Part shown: piece after piece, positions 22,250-29,653 of the stretch
Layout of the letters: every line of letters starts with the position of its first letter
Position numbering within the stretch: position 1 is the stretch's first letter
Notes under the pieces: model-generated
Database searches by the model: none
What the model saw: only the letters and a program-made list of their open reading frames with translations
What the model was told of the DNA's origin: nothing
Made by a program: the position numbers and the translations under genes
Assembly: GCA_022773965.1 (NCBI GenBank)
Contig: JALFNQ010000106.1
Span: 1-32,077 of the forward strand
Source: Lachnospiraceae bacterium
GTDB taxonomy: Bacteria > Bacillota > Clostridia > Lachnospirales > Lachnospiraceae
Direction of reading: 5' to 3'
DNA: 32,077 nucleotides

Positions 22250-23520
22250 TCTCCTGCACCTCCCGTGATCTGAGCAAGTATCTCATCATCTGTGTAATAT
22301 CTTGCGCTCGTGTAAGTTCTCAGCTTATTGCTGGAAGTAATCACCGGCATGCTTGCACTTAACGGATTATTCATGTACATCAAAGGACAGATATACGAAA
22401 GGATGATGCCGGTGGCTTTTAATCTGTCTGCATATTCCGTCTGCTCAAACCGCCTGATCACACCGGGAGCCGCCGTAAATACAGTGGGGATCACAACTCT
22501 GCGCTGTCCGTTCTTCTTTAAAGCAGTCTCCACCCGTTTTGTCCATGATTTCAGCTGCTCAAAGCTCATATGAGGGCAACCCATAAAACAAAGCTTCGGC
22601 TTTGCATCCTTCTTCTTCCAGATCACAGGATAACTCTTGTAAACCCGCTCCAGCTCCGCATCATCGATCACATAGGTTTTTACATCATCTGTCAGAAGCC
22701 CGCGACCAGATTCCACTGCCTCCGGAGTAATCCCCTCTACATGGTACAATCCCACTGCACCATTGGATGCGGTGGCAGCGCCAAAATCCTTCAGGTAGGT
22801 CTTCGCCGCGTCATCCAGCTGCCCGAGCCACCTGTCAAGACCAGTGATATAAGGCACATCCTCCATTACCTTCATTCCAACGGCAGATCCCAGCAGCTGT
22901 GCCTCCGGTTTTTTCGAGGTCTTTACCTCAACGATCCATGTTGCTTTTCTTCCCTCGTCCTTTAACAGACCAAACTCCGGCACAAAACCCACCACAGAGC
23001 CCATCAGATCAATGATACCGGAATTACGGTTACATCTGGCACCCAGTACGGAATTGGCATATACCACTGCCGAAGATTCCGACCAGGAGAGAATTTCCCC
23101 TTTGTTTGGAACATTTCCCACCTCATCCATATAACAGGTGCAGGTGTAGGCGTCATCATCCATCGTTCCCAGCTGCTTCAGCTGTTTCTCATATTCATCC
23201 TGCTTTGTATACATAAAATGCTTAAAAACGAAATTCTGCAAAAAGTTTGCCGGCACATTCGGATCCAGTGGACGCGGATCCAGAGAAAACTTCTGTCTGG
23301 AATATGCGGATGCATCAATGAGCTGATCCAGAAGCCCGTAAACCGGAGTCAACGCCTTCAGTCCAAATGATGTGACCAGATGATTATAAGTACTCGTGAT
23401 CGGCACCATACGGTCAGCCCCGAACAATTCTCCATAGCGGACAAGCGTCTCCATCACCTTTGCAAGCGTATCTCCCTTTTCCCCGTTCAGGATCGCCTGC
23501 TGTTCTTCTGTCAATTTCAT
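22246..23520 (-). CDS. Aconitase X catalytic (large) subunit, DUF521
   Basis: A 424-aa protein of the DUF521 type. Typical segments are ITSTYNHLVTSFGLKAL, CTCYMDEVGNVPNKGEILSW, SVLGARCNRNSG, CFMGCPHMSFEQL and LSYICPLMYMNNPL. Cys163, Cys315 and Cys378 sit at the positions expected to hold the iron or Fe-S centre of AcnX enzymes. Split into separate large and small subunits, as in two-subunit AcnX. A dehydration reaction is the family expectation. It starts 18 nt after the flavin reductase gene, so a dehydrate-then-reduce (or reverse) pathway is plausible. Confidence 0.88.
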   Translation of the reverse strand: MKLTEEQQAILNGEKGDTLAKVMETLVRYGELFGADRMVPITSTYNHLVTSFGLKALTPVYGLLDQLIDASAYSRQKFSLDPRPLDPNVPANFLQNFVFKHFMYTKQDEYEKQLKQLGTMDDDAYTCTCYMDEVGNVPNKGEILSWSESSAVVYANSVLGARCNRNSGIIDLMGSVVGFVPEFGLLKDEGRKATWIVEVKTSKKPEAQLLGSAVGMKVMEDVPYITGLDRWLGQLDDAAKTYLKDFGAATASNGAVGLYHVEGITPEAVESGRGLLTDDVKTYVIDDAELERVYKSYPVIWKKKDAKPKLCFMGCPHMSFEQLKSWTKRVETALKKNGQRRVVIPTVFTAAPGVIRRFEQTEYADRLKATGIILSYICPLMYMNNPLSASMPVITSSNKLRTYTSARYYTDDEILAQITGGAGE

Positions 23521-23538
23521 AACGATATTTCACTCCCT

Positions 23539-25599
23539 TCAAATTGCCATTGCTGTCTCATATGCCCCCCAGATGACCGTGCGCAGATTGCCGACCTGCT
23601 TACAATCACCGATCAGATGCACATGCTTTGCCTTTGGTGCCAGCGGTGCCGGCAGATAACCGGCAGAACTGATCACGCTGTCACAGTCAATCTTTATTTC
23701 TGTACCATCCTTCGCACTGCAGATCACATATCCCTCACCGACCTGCTTCAATCCGGTCTCCAGATAAACCGGCACTTCATGCAGTGCAAACCACTCCCGC
23801 AGATAGGAACTGTTCGCCAGACAAACACCTTTCTGGGCGATCAGGTCATCTTTCATCTCTATGATCAGAGGTTCATGTCCGGTCAGCGCCAACTCATAGG
23901 CGATCTCACATCCTGTCAAACCACCGCCGACAACTGCCACCACATGTCCGACCTCTTTTTCTTTCTTCAAATATTCACAGGCCTCGATCATCCGCTCATT
24001 GCCTGGTACATTCTTTAACATACGCGGTGCGGCGCCCGTGGCAACAATGATCTCACTGCCTGAAAACTGAGACAGATCTTTGATCTCTGTATTCAGATGC
24101 ACCTCGATGTTCAGTTTTTTCATCTGATATCTGTACCATTCCAGCAGTTCCCGCAGCTTTCCCTTGTAGGATTCTGCGCTCGCCGCAATAAATGTACCTC
24201 CGAGGGCACCACTCTTTTCATAGATGACCGGCTCATGACCTCTTTCACGCAGCACGCGGGCAGCCTCCATACCTCCAATGCCACCACCGATAATGATGAC
24301 CCTTTTCGGTGAATCAGTCCGGCGGATCATGTGCTTTTTCGTCTGCATCGTCTCTGCATTTACTGCACAGCGCGCCAGATGCAGACTGTCTGACAGATCC
24401 TGATCATTCGCCACACCCTTGTAATGGCACATATTAAAGCAGCCGTTGTGACACAGGATACAGGGTCTGATCTCTTCCGGCTCGTTACGCAAAAGCTTGC
24501 TCACCCACTCAGGATCCGCAAGAAACTGTCTGGCAAAACCGGCGCCATCGATCTCACCCTTTGTGACCGCATCTGCTGCCGTCACCGGATCCATACGCCC
24601 TGCACAGACCACCGGAATATCCACAAATTTACGGATATGTGCCACATCTGCAAGATTACAGTTTTCCGGCATATAGATCGGCGGGTGCGCCCAGTACCAC
24701 GCATCATAGGTACCATTATCACAGTTGAGCATATCATAGCCGGCTTCCTGCAAATACTTTGCCGCCCGTTCAGACTCTTCCATATCTCTGCCCACTTCCG
24801 TGTATTCTTCACCCGGAAGCGCGCCCTCACGGAAGCCCTTTGTCTTGGAAACCACACTGTAGCGCAACGAAACCGGGAAATCATCTCCACAGACCTTCTT
24901 GATCGCCTGCACGATCTCCACCGCAAAACGGTATCTGTTCTCAAAGGATCCACCATACTGATCGGTTCGCTGATTCACATATTTTAAAGTAAACTGATCC
25001 AGCAGATACCCTTCATGAACCGCATGGATCTCCACTCCGTCAACACCTGCGTCCTTCAGCTTTTTTGCAGTTTTGGCAAAGGCATCTACATATTCCTGTA
25101 TTTCTTCTACCGTCAACGCTCTCGATGGCACTTTATCTGACCAGCGGTTCGGAGACGGACTCGCGCTTGCTGTGATCTTGTCCAGATTCATAAATGGCCT
25201 GGAGACCTTGCGGAGCACCGGATTTGTATAAAGTGTCTCCATCAGTCCGCTGATGGTAAATGAGCGCCCAAACCCCGCCGTCAGCTGGATAAACAGCTTC
25301 GCGCCGGTCTTGTGGAACTCCGGCATCCACTCCGCCAGATCCTTGTACATTTTATCATTTTTATACAGCCATTGTCCAAACATGGGGTTGTAAACAGGCT
25401 GACAGCCGGGCAGAACCAGTCCCACATGGTTCTTTGCCACCTCCAGGATAAAATTCGCTCCCTCTTTGTCAAAATGATTCTTTTCCATCCAGCCAAAAAG
25501 ATCGGTTCCTCCCATGGAAGTCATTACGATCCGGTTCTTTATTCTGCATTTTCCGATATTCCAGGATGTAAACAACGGCTCCAGCTCTGATCTCATCAT
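23539..25599 (-). CDS. Old Yellow Enzyme / 2,4-dienoyl-CoA-reductase-type flavin and Fe-S oxidoreductase
   Basis: A 686-aa protein with three parts: an FMN TIM barrel (about 5-370) with GVEIHAVHEGYLLDQF, where His193 and His196 bind substrate, and NQRTDQYGGSFENR; an Fe-S segment with Cys380, Cys383 and Cys387 and a fourth ligand probably Cys411 (a longer last spacing than usual); and a C-terminal FAD/NAD(P) half with VIIIGGGIGGMEAA (435-448) and VVAVVGGGLTGCE. Relatives reduce activated C=C bonds (dienoyl-CoA reductase, BaiCD/BaiH). AGGGGG precedes the ATG. First gene of the operon with aconitase X, so its substrate may be the unsaturated product of that enzyme. Confidence 0.88.
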   Translation of the reverse strand: MMRSELEPLFTSWNIGKCRIKNRIVMTSMGGTDLFGWMEKNHFDKEGANFILEVAKNHVGLVLPGCQPVYNPMFGQWLYKNDKMYKDLAEWMPEFHKTGAKLFIQLTAGFGRSFTISGLMETLYTNPVLRKVSRPFMNLDKITASASPSPNRWSDKVPSRALTVEEIQEYVDAFAKTAKKLKDAGVDGVEIHAVHEGYLLDQFTLKYVNQRTDQYGGSFENRYRFAVEIVQAIKKVCGDDFPVSLRYSVVSKTKGFREGALPGEEYTEVGRDMEESERAAKYLQEAGYDMLNCDNGTYDAWYWAHPPIYMPENCNLADVAHIRKFVDIPVVCAGRMDPVTAADAVTKGEIDGAGFARQFLADPEWVSKLLRNEPEEIRPCILCHNGCFNMCHYKGVANDQDLSDSLHLARCAVNAETMQTKKHMIRRTDSPKRVIIIGGGIGGMEAARVLRERGHEPVIYEKSGALGGTFIAASAESYKGKLRELLEWYRYQMKKLNIEVHLNTEIKDLSQFSGSEIIVATGAAPRMLKNVPGNERMIEACEYLKKEKEVGHVVAVVGGGLTGCEIAYELALTGHEPLIIEMKDDLIAQKGVCLANSSYLREWFALHEVPVYLETGLKQVGEGYVICSAKDGTEIKIDCDSVISSAGYLPAPLAPKAKHVHLIGDCKQVGNLRTVIWGAYETAMAI

Positions 25600-25665
25600 A
25601 TGTTCCCCCTCTTTTTTCGTATTTGGTCACCGGATAAAATATCTCACAAATCTGTACAGCAAAAA

Positions 25666-25699
25666 TGCCAGACATTTATCTCTCAACAAGCATCTGGCA
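25666..25699. promoter_or_regulatory. Inverted repeat between divergent operons
   Basis: TGCCAGA (25666-25672) and TCTGGCA (25693-25699) are perfect inverted 7-mers 27 bp apart, centred in the 236-bp gap between the OYE gene (leftward) and the YkgJ gene (rightward). Candidate shared operator; no regulator gene adjoins. Confidence 0.35.
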
Positions 25700-25835
25700 A
25701 TATTGTAACATATTCTAAAATAATCTGCATCATTTTCTATTTATTATGATAAAATGAATCCAGGTAAAGCAATATACCTGTATGATTGATGAACGAAGAA
25801 TGTTAATTGCGAAAGCAAAAGAAAAAGGAGACGAC

Positions 25836-26465
25836 ATGGAAACGAAATTTTATGATTTAAACGATCTCGTCCGCACAGACTGCCATGACTGCCACGGCTG
25901 CAGCGCTTGCTGCTGCGGGATGGGTGATTCCATTTTGCTGGATCCCTATGATGCATATCAATTTCAGATCAATGGCAAACCGTTACCTGCATTACTTGAA
26001 AATGGCATGGCTGCGCTCACCGTGTGGGAGGGAATGATCCTGCCGCACCTTCAGATGAACAAAGAAACCGGCGCATGCTCATTTTTAAGTTCGGATCGCC
26101 GATGCAGCATTCATGATCATCGTCCCGGTATGTGTCGTCTGTTTCCGCTGGGGCGAAATTTTTCTGACGGAAAAATGAATTATTTTCTGCTGGAAGATGC
26201 CTGTGAGAACAAAAGCCGTTCCAAGATCAAAGTCAGCAAATGGCTTCGCATAGAACCCGCCGAAAAATATCACCAGTTTGTGCTGGAATGGCATGATTTT
26301 CGTCACGAGATGGTGAAAATATTGTCAGAAGGAGAAGAGGAACAGGCTAAACAGTTGAACCTGTATCTATTACGCACCTTCTTTTTAACACCTTATGATA
26401 GGAACGATGATTTCTACATGCAGTTTGAACATCGCTGTTCACATATCCGCGCGGCTTTTGAGTAA
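25836..26465 (+). CDS. YkgJ-family cysteine-cluster protein
   Basis: A 209-aa protein. The N-terminus has a dense cluster (Cys16, 19, 22, 25, 26, 27 in DCHDCHGCSACCC), and more cysteines follow in GACSFLSSDRRCSIHDHRPGMCRLFP, the pattern of the YkgJ (zinc or iron chelating) family. The biochemical role is unknown. AAAAAGGAG lies 5 nt before ATG 25836; an in-frame ATG at 25782 has no site. It diverges from the OYE-AcnX operon. Confidence 0.82.
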   Translation: METKFYDLNDLVRTDCHDCHGCSACCCGMGDSILLDPYDAYQFQINGKPLPALLENGMAALTVWEGMILPHLQMNKETGACSFLSSDRRCSIHDHRPGMCRLFPLGRNFSDGKMNYFLLEDACENKSRSKIKVSKWLRIEPAEKYHQFVLEWHDFRHEMVKILSEGEEEQAKQLNLYLLRTFFLTPYDRNDDFYMQFEHRCSHIRAAFE

Positions 26466-26483
26466 TATGTTCTCAACATCATC

Positions 26484-26516
26484 ACGGGCTGTGTCAGCGT
26501 CGCCGGCACAGCCCGT
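26484..26516. other. Strong hairpin without T-run
   Basis: ACGGGCTGTG (26484-26493) pairs perfectly with CACAGCCCGT (26507-26516) between the convergent ykgJ-like and flavodoxin genes. No T-tract on either side, so it is at best a weak terminator or an mRNA 3'-end stabiliser. Confidence 0.5.
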
Positions 26517-26562
26517 AAAAGAATAAAAATTTCCCGAATGCTCCTAATTGAATGACCCAGGT

Positions 26563-27102
26563 TTATGAATTGCTTCCTTTGATCCATGCAATCACAGGTT
26601 CTGCATATCTGCGATCCGAAATATCATAGGATCTACCGATCATCTGTGCCATTTCTTCTTCCTGCGGAGTTTTGTTCTTTTTGCCGTCAAGCGACTTCTT
26701 CAGCATCTTCATAAGCATCCGGTTTGGCGCAGACATCCGATCATAGTTCAGACCACCCTGACAATAAAAATGCGCAACACCCTTCCACTGTTCTCCCCCA
26801 AAGGTTTTTCCCAAAAATTCTGACACACTCCCAGAATCTGCCGGACTTGCGCCGACTGCAAACACTGCCAGACGCTTATTCTTCCACGCATTTAGATACT
26901 GTTCAAACCATTGCAGCTTGCTCACATTACCACCCATGACCCATCCGCCAAAAACAATTTTCTCATAATCATCGAAAAAGCTGAGATTTTTCTTTTTTGC
27001 TTCTTTCAGTTCCATTCGATCCGCACCTGTTGCCTCTACCATCCACTGTGCATATTTTGCAGTAAATCCGGTCTGTGAGTTATAAATAATGATCGTTTTC
27101 AT
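26563..27102 (-). CDS. Flavodoxin-domain protein
   Basis: A 179-aa flavodoxin. IIYNSQTGFTAKYAQWM (about 4-20) is the FMN phosphate loop, and IVFGGWVMGGNVSK (48-61) and FAVGASPADSGS (79-90) are the other FMN-contact loops. It belongs to the flavodoxin_5/HemG-like subgroup of stand-alone electron carriers or quinone-type reductases. It overlaps the MarR gene by 4 nt, so it is probably the regulator's target, induced by a redox or electrophile signal. Confidence 0.85.
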   Translation of the reverse strand: MKTIIIYNSQTGFTAKYAQWMVEATGADRMELKEAKKKNLSFFDDYEKIVFGGWVMGGNVSKLQWFEQYLNAWKNKRLAVFAVGASPADSGSVSEFLGKTFGGEQWKGVAHFYCQGGLNYDRMSAPNRMLMKMLKKSLDGKKNKTPQEEEMAQMIGRSYDISDRRYAEPVIAWIKGSNS

Positions 27103-27569
27103 AATGATTTTAGATTCCTTTCCATGTGTAAAATTGTCTGTATCGTCACATCAAGTGCTTCTTGTGGAATTCCTTCAAAGATCGCGCCCACGATCTTCTG
27201 CGACTGCTCATCGTGACTAGCGCTGAATTCCCGCGCCTTCTCCGTCAGAAAAATACGCTGCTTGCGACGATCCATCTCATCCGTCTGCATCGTCACAAAG
27301 CCTTTTTTCTCCAGTTTTAACAGAATCTGCTTTACATTCTGGTGCGAGCTTCCCATGACGAGAGATAACTCCCGCAGCGTCGGAGCCTCACGACACATAT
27401 CGATACACACGATCGCAAACACCTGCTTCCAGCTCAGATCCCCGAAAAATGCATCCGCCGTTGCCTGATAACTGTTATCAAAAGCGCTGAGCAGCCCCAG
27501 CAGAAAAAAAGGTGCCGGGATGTCCGAGAAATCCACCATATCACTCTCGTACAATTCATTGTAGTTCAT
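27099..27569 (-). CDS. MarR-family transcriptional regulator
   Basis: A 156-aa winged-helix protein. The recognition region is TLRELSLVMGSSHQNVKQIL, then KLEKKGFVTMQTDEMDRRKQRIFLT forms the wing; helices at both ends would form the dimer. I start it at ATG 27569 because GGAG lies 9 nt upstream; an earlier in-frame ATG is too near that site. It overlaps the flavodoxin gene by 4 nt and probably represses its own promoter through the twin palindromes directly upstream. Confidence 0.88.
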   Translation of the reverse strand: MNYNELYESDMVDFSDIPAPFFLLGLLSAFDNSYQATADAFFGDLSWKQVFAIVCIDMCREAPTLRELSLVMGSSHQNVKQILLKLEKKGFVTMQTDEMDRRKQRIFLTEKAREFSASHDEQSQKIVGAIFEGIPQEALDVTIQTILHMERNLKSL

Positions 27570-27586
27570 ATTCAACATCTCCAAAA

Positions 27587-27634
27587 GGTAATATATTACT
27601 TTAAAAAGATAACATGTTACCTTTTATTTGTCAA
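27587..27634 (-). promoter_or_regulatory. marR-flavodoxin promoter with two palindromic operators
   Basis: The minus-strand -35 TTGACA (27634-27629) and -10 TATCTT (27611-27606) are 17 bp apart. Two palindromes overlap this region: GTAATATATTAC (27588-27599) and GATAACATGTTACC (27608-27621). Their centres are 21 bp apart, two helical turns, so two MarR dimers could bind on one face. The second covers the -10. Confidence 0.7.
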
Positions 27635-27654
27635 TCCAAATTTACATTTAAAAC

Positions 27655-27701
27655 AAAAAAGATCTCCAAACGCCAAATCTAAGATCTGACGTTTGAAGAT
27701 C
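27655..27701 (-). terminator. Rho-independent terminator of the AGCS gene
   Basis: Reading the minus strand, GATCTTCAAACG pairs with CGTTTGGAGATC (one wobble) and is followed by TTTTTTGTTTT (27660-27650). It begins 12 nt after the AGCS stop. Confidence 0.75.
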
Positions 27702-27713
27702 GATTTTCATTTT

Positions 27714-29255
27714 TTATTTCTCTTTTGCCCGATCATCCCAATAAGTGCAGTCATCTCTGCCGATCACCTGGGAAGTAAAGGGCGTTCCGTCATTTTTCTT
27801 GTAATGCTTTGTGGCACGCAATACATATTTGGCACCAACATAAACGATCGGAACGTTAAAATATACGATCATGATATTTCCAAGATCCGAAAATGCCCAC
27901 AGATTACCTAGCTCAAGTCCCGCGATATTGCAAAGGATACCGAAGGCTGCCACAAACAGCGCGATCACCCGGATCACGTTAATAAATGCCCGGTCCTTGC
28001 GGATACGGTTTGCTGCGATCTCGGAAAAACTGATCATTCCAAGCAGACAGGTATATGCAAACATACAAAAGCACAATGTCACAAGAAAGGTAATGACCGC
28101 ATTCATCGTCGTTCCGGGAGTAAGTACCGCAATGGATTCGGTAAATTTCGGCAGCTTGTCGAGCTCTGCCCATGCTGCCCCATTTGCTCCATCCCAACAA
28201 TGCGCCATAACTACAACAAATCCGGAAAGTGTGCAGATAATGATCGTGTCAAGGAACACTCCGATGGATGCAAGAATTCCCTGCTCGCAGGGATGCTCTG
28301 CATCAGCCGCCGCAGCTGACATGGTGATCGTACCCTGACCAGCCTCATTGGACATTAGCCCACGTTTGACACCCTGTGCCAGAACCGTACCAAATACACC
28401 TCCAAAAAACGCTTCGGGCTTAAAGGCACCGGAAAAGACAGCTTTGAAGAAATACGGTATGAGTCGGAAATTGAGGACGATCAGCACAAAAACGGTCACC
28501 ACATACAAAACTGCCATAACAGGAACCATCTTATCTGTCCATTTTGTGACCTTCTTGATTCCACCGAATGCAACCAGCGCAGTGATCACCATGATGATCG
28601 CACCGACTATGTAATAAAATGCAGAGTTCGTGACAATTGTTGCTCCGGTGGCGATCTCTGCCATTCTTCCAATGGAAGATACCACGTTAAAGCCCTGTGC
28701 CGGCAGGCAGCAAAGTGCATACAAAATGTACAGAATGGAGAGGAACACACCGATCCATACTTTATTTTTCAGAAGCTTTCTTCCGTAGAAGGGAAGTCCT
28801 CCGACAAATTCATCGTCCTTTTTTTCCTTAAAGATCTGAGCCAGAACACTCTCCATGTAGGCAACTGACATTCCAAAAAATGCTGATACCCACATCCAGA
28901 ACAATGCCCCTGGGCCTCCCACAGCGATCGCGCCTGTGACACCGAGAATATTTCCGGGACCTACACGCATCGCCGAGCTGAGTAGAAACGCCGCCAGCGG
29001 TGAAATGCCTGTTTCTACCGTCCTGCGCCGCGTCATGACCTGAATTCCTTTTTTGAAATGGGTCACCTGCATAAACCCGATCCGAAAACTGAAGAAAATG
29101 CCGGAGCCCAACAGCAGAATGATCGCAAAGGAAAAATTGCCCAAAACCGGAATGGACGCATACCACTCAAAGTTCGTCGGAAAATCCCACAAAAAATCAG
29201 ATAATGGACCGACGAAAGAAAAAATGTTATTGATTGCCTCAAAAATTCCCTGCAT
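27714..29255 (-). CDS. AGCS sodium/alanine (glycine) symporter
   Basis: A 513-aa membrane protein with about 11 hydrophobic helices. The AGCS signature appears as MRVGPGNILGVTGAIAVGGP then GALFWMWVSAFFGM (about 95-129). GGLPFYGRK and LMSNEAGQGTITMSAAA are also family landmarks. These carriers import alanine or glycine with sodium or protons. GAAGGAGG precedes the ATG. It is monocistronic, with its own promoter (29324-29296) and terminator (27701-27655). Confidence 0.93.
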   Translation of the reverse strand: MQGIFEAINNIFSFVGPLSDFLWDFPTNFEWYASIPVLGNFSFAIILLLGSGIFFSFRIGFMQVTHFKKGIQVMTRRRTVETGISPLAAFLLSSAMRVGPGNILGVTGAIAVGGPGALFWMWVSAFFGMSVAYMESVLAQIFKEKKDDEFVGGLPFYGRKLLKNKVWIGVFLSILYILYALCCLPAQGFNVVSSIGRMAEIATGATIVTNSAFYYIVGAIIMVITALVAFGGIKKVTKWTDKMVPVMAVLYVVTVFVLIVLNFRLIPYFFKAVFSGAFKPEAFFGGVFGTVLAQGVKRGLMSNEAGQGTITMSAAAADAEHPCEQGILASIGVFLDTIIICTLSGFVVVMAHCWDGANGAAWAELDKLPKFTESIAVLTPGTTMNAVITFLVTLCFCMFAYTCLLGMISFSEIAANRIRKDRAFINVIRVIALFVAAFGILCNIAGLELGNLWAFSDLGNIMIVYFNVPIVYVGAKYVLRATKHYKKNDGTPFTSQVIGRDDCTYWDDRAKEK

Positions 29256-29295
29256 AACGTATCCTCCTTCATTACTATTTTATGTAATGAGATTT

Positions 29296-29324
29296 ATTAT
29301 AGAAGCCTGACGCATAAAATACAA
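29296..29324 (-). promoter_or_regulatory. Promoter of the AGCS gene
   Basis: TTGTAT (29324-29319) and a perfect TATAAT (29301-29296) with a 17-bp spacer, 41 nt upstream of the ATG. The repeated 60-nt element (29356-29415) lies just upstream of this -35, not in the resulting mRNA. Confidence 0.7.
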
Positions 29325-29355
29325 GGTATTTTCGTAGTCTTTCATAGCATTGTTG

Positions 29356-29415
29356 CACACCTGAATCATGTTCTCACGCCTCAAACAGCAAGTGTTTGAG
29401 ACTGTCCTGAACAGA
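29356..29415 (-). other. Repeated structured element, copy B
   Basis: On the minus strand: TCTGTTCAG (29415-29407), then a 28-nt part holding the perfect hairpin CTCAAACA-N5-TGTTTGAG (29400-29380), then the 23-nt box (29378-29356). Ends match copy A at 19236-19294, while the hairpin differs in sequence but not in position, suggesting conserved structure. Confidence 0.5.
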
Positions 29416-29438
29416 CACATATTTTTCCTATAGAACAA

Positions 29439-29563
29439 AGAATGTGCCTTGGCACATTCTCGCGCCGAGCGCGGTCGCTTGCGACATCCTACATCTTCGC
29501 GCGAGTGCGCATCCTGCCGGAGGCTTTTGTCGTATAGGAGACGAAGTTTCCTATACGACAAAA
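29439..29563. repeat. Cluster of extragenic hairpins (REP-like)
   Basis: In the 374-bp non-coding gap between AGCS and flagellin: AGAATGTGCC/GGCACATTCT (29439-29460), GTCGC-TT-GCGAC (near 29474), a GC-rich CGCGCGAG stretch, and a perfect 15-bp stem TTTTGTCGTATAGGA (29525-29539) with its complement at 29549-29563. Base composition is much more GC-rich in the middle than in neighbouring spacers. No gene is credible here. The form suggests a repetitive extragenic element, which only a genome search could confirm. Confidence 0.5.
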
Positions 29564-29616
29564 AAGAGCAGCGAAATGCCCCTATTATTGAACATTTTGT
29601 TGCTCTTTATTTTTAT
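29563..29616. terminator. Terminator downstream of the flagellin gene
   Basis: AAAGAGCAGCGAAATG (29563-29578) pairs with CATTTTGTTGCTCTTT with small bulges. On the minus strand the arm is followed by TTTTTTG, and on the plus strand by ATTTTTAT, so it could act both ways. It lies about 40 nt after the flagellin stop. Confidence 0.6.
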
Positions 29617-29653
29617 CCTAAGCTTTCAGATCAAATTGTCAACTCTTATCCCA

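Noticed and set aside
29280-29561. 93-codon minus-strand frame between AGCS and flagellin
   Set aside because: It runs through perfect hairpins and the AGCS promoter and has arginine/cysteine-rich, non-protein-like composition; its similarity to the other leader is due to the shared DNA element.
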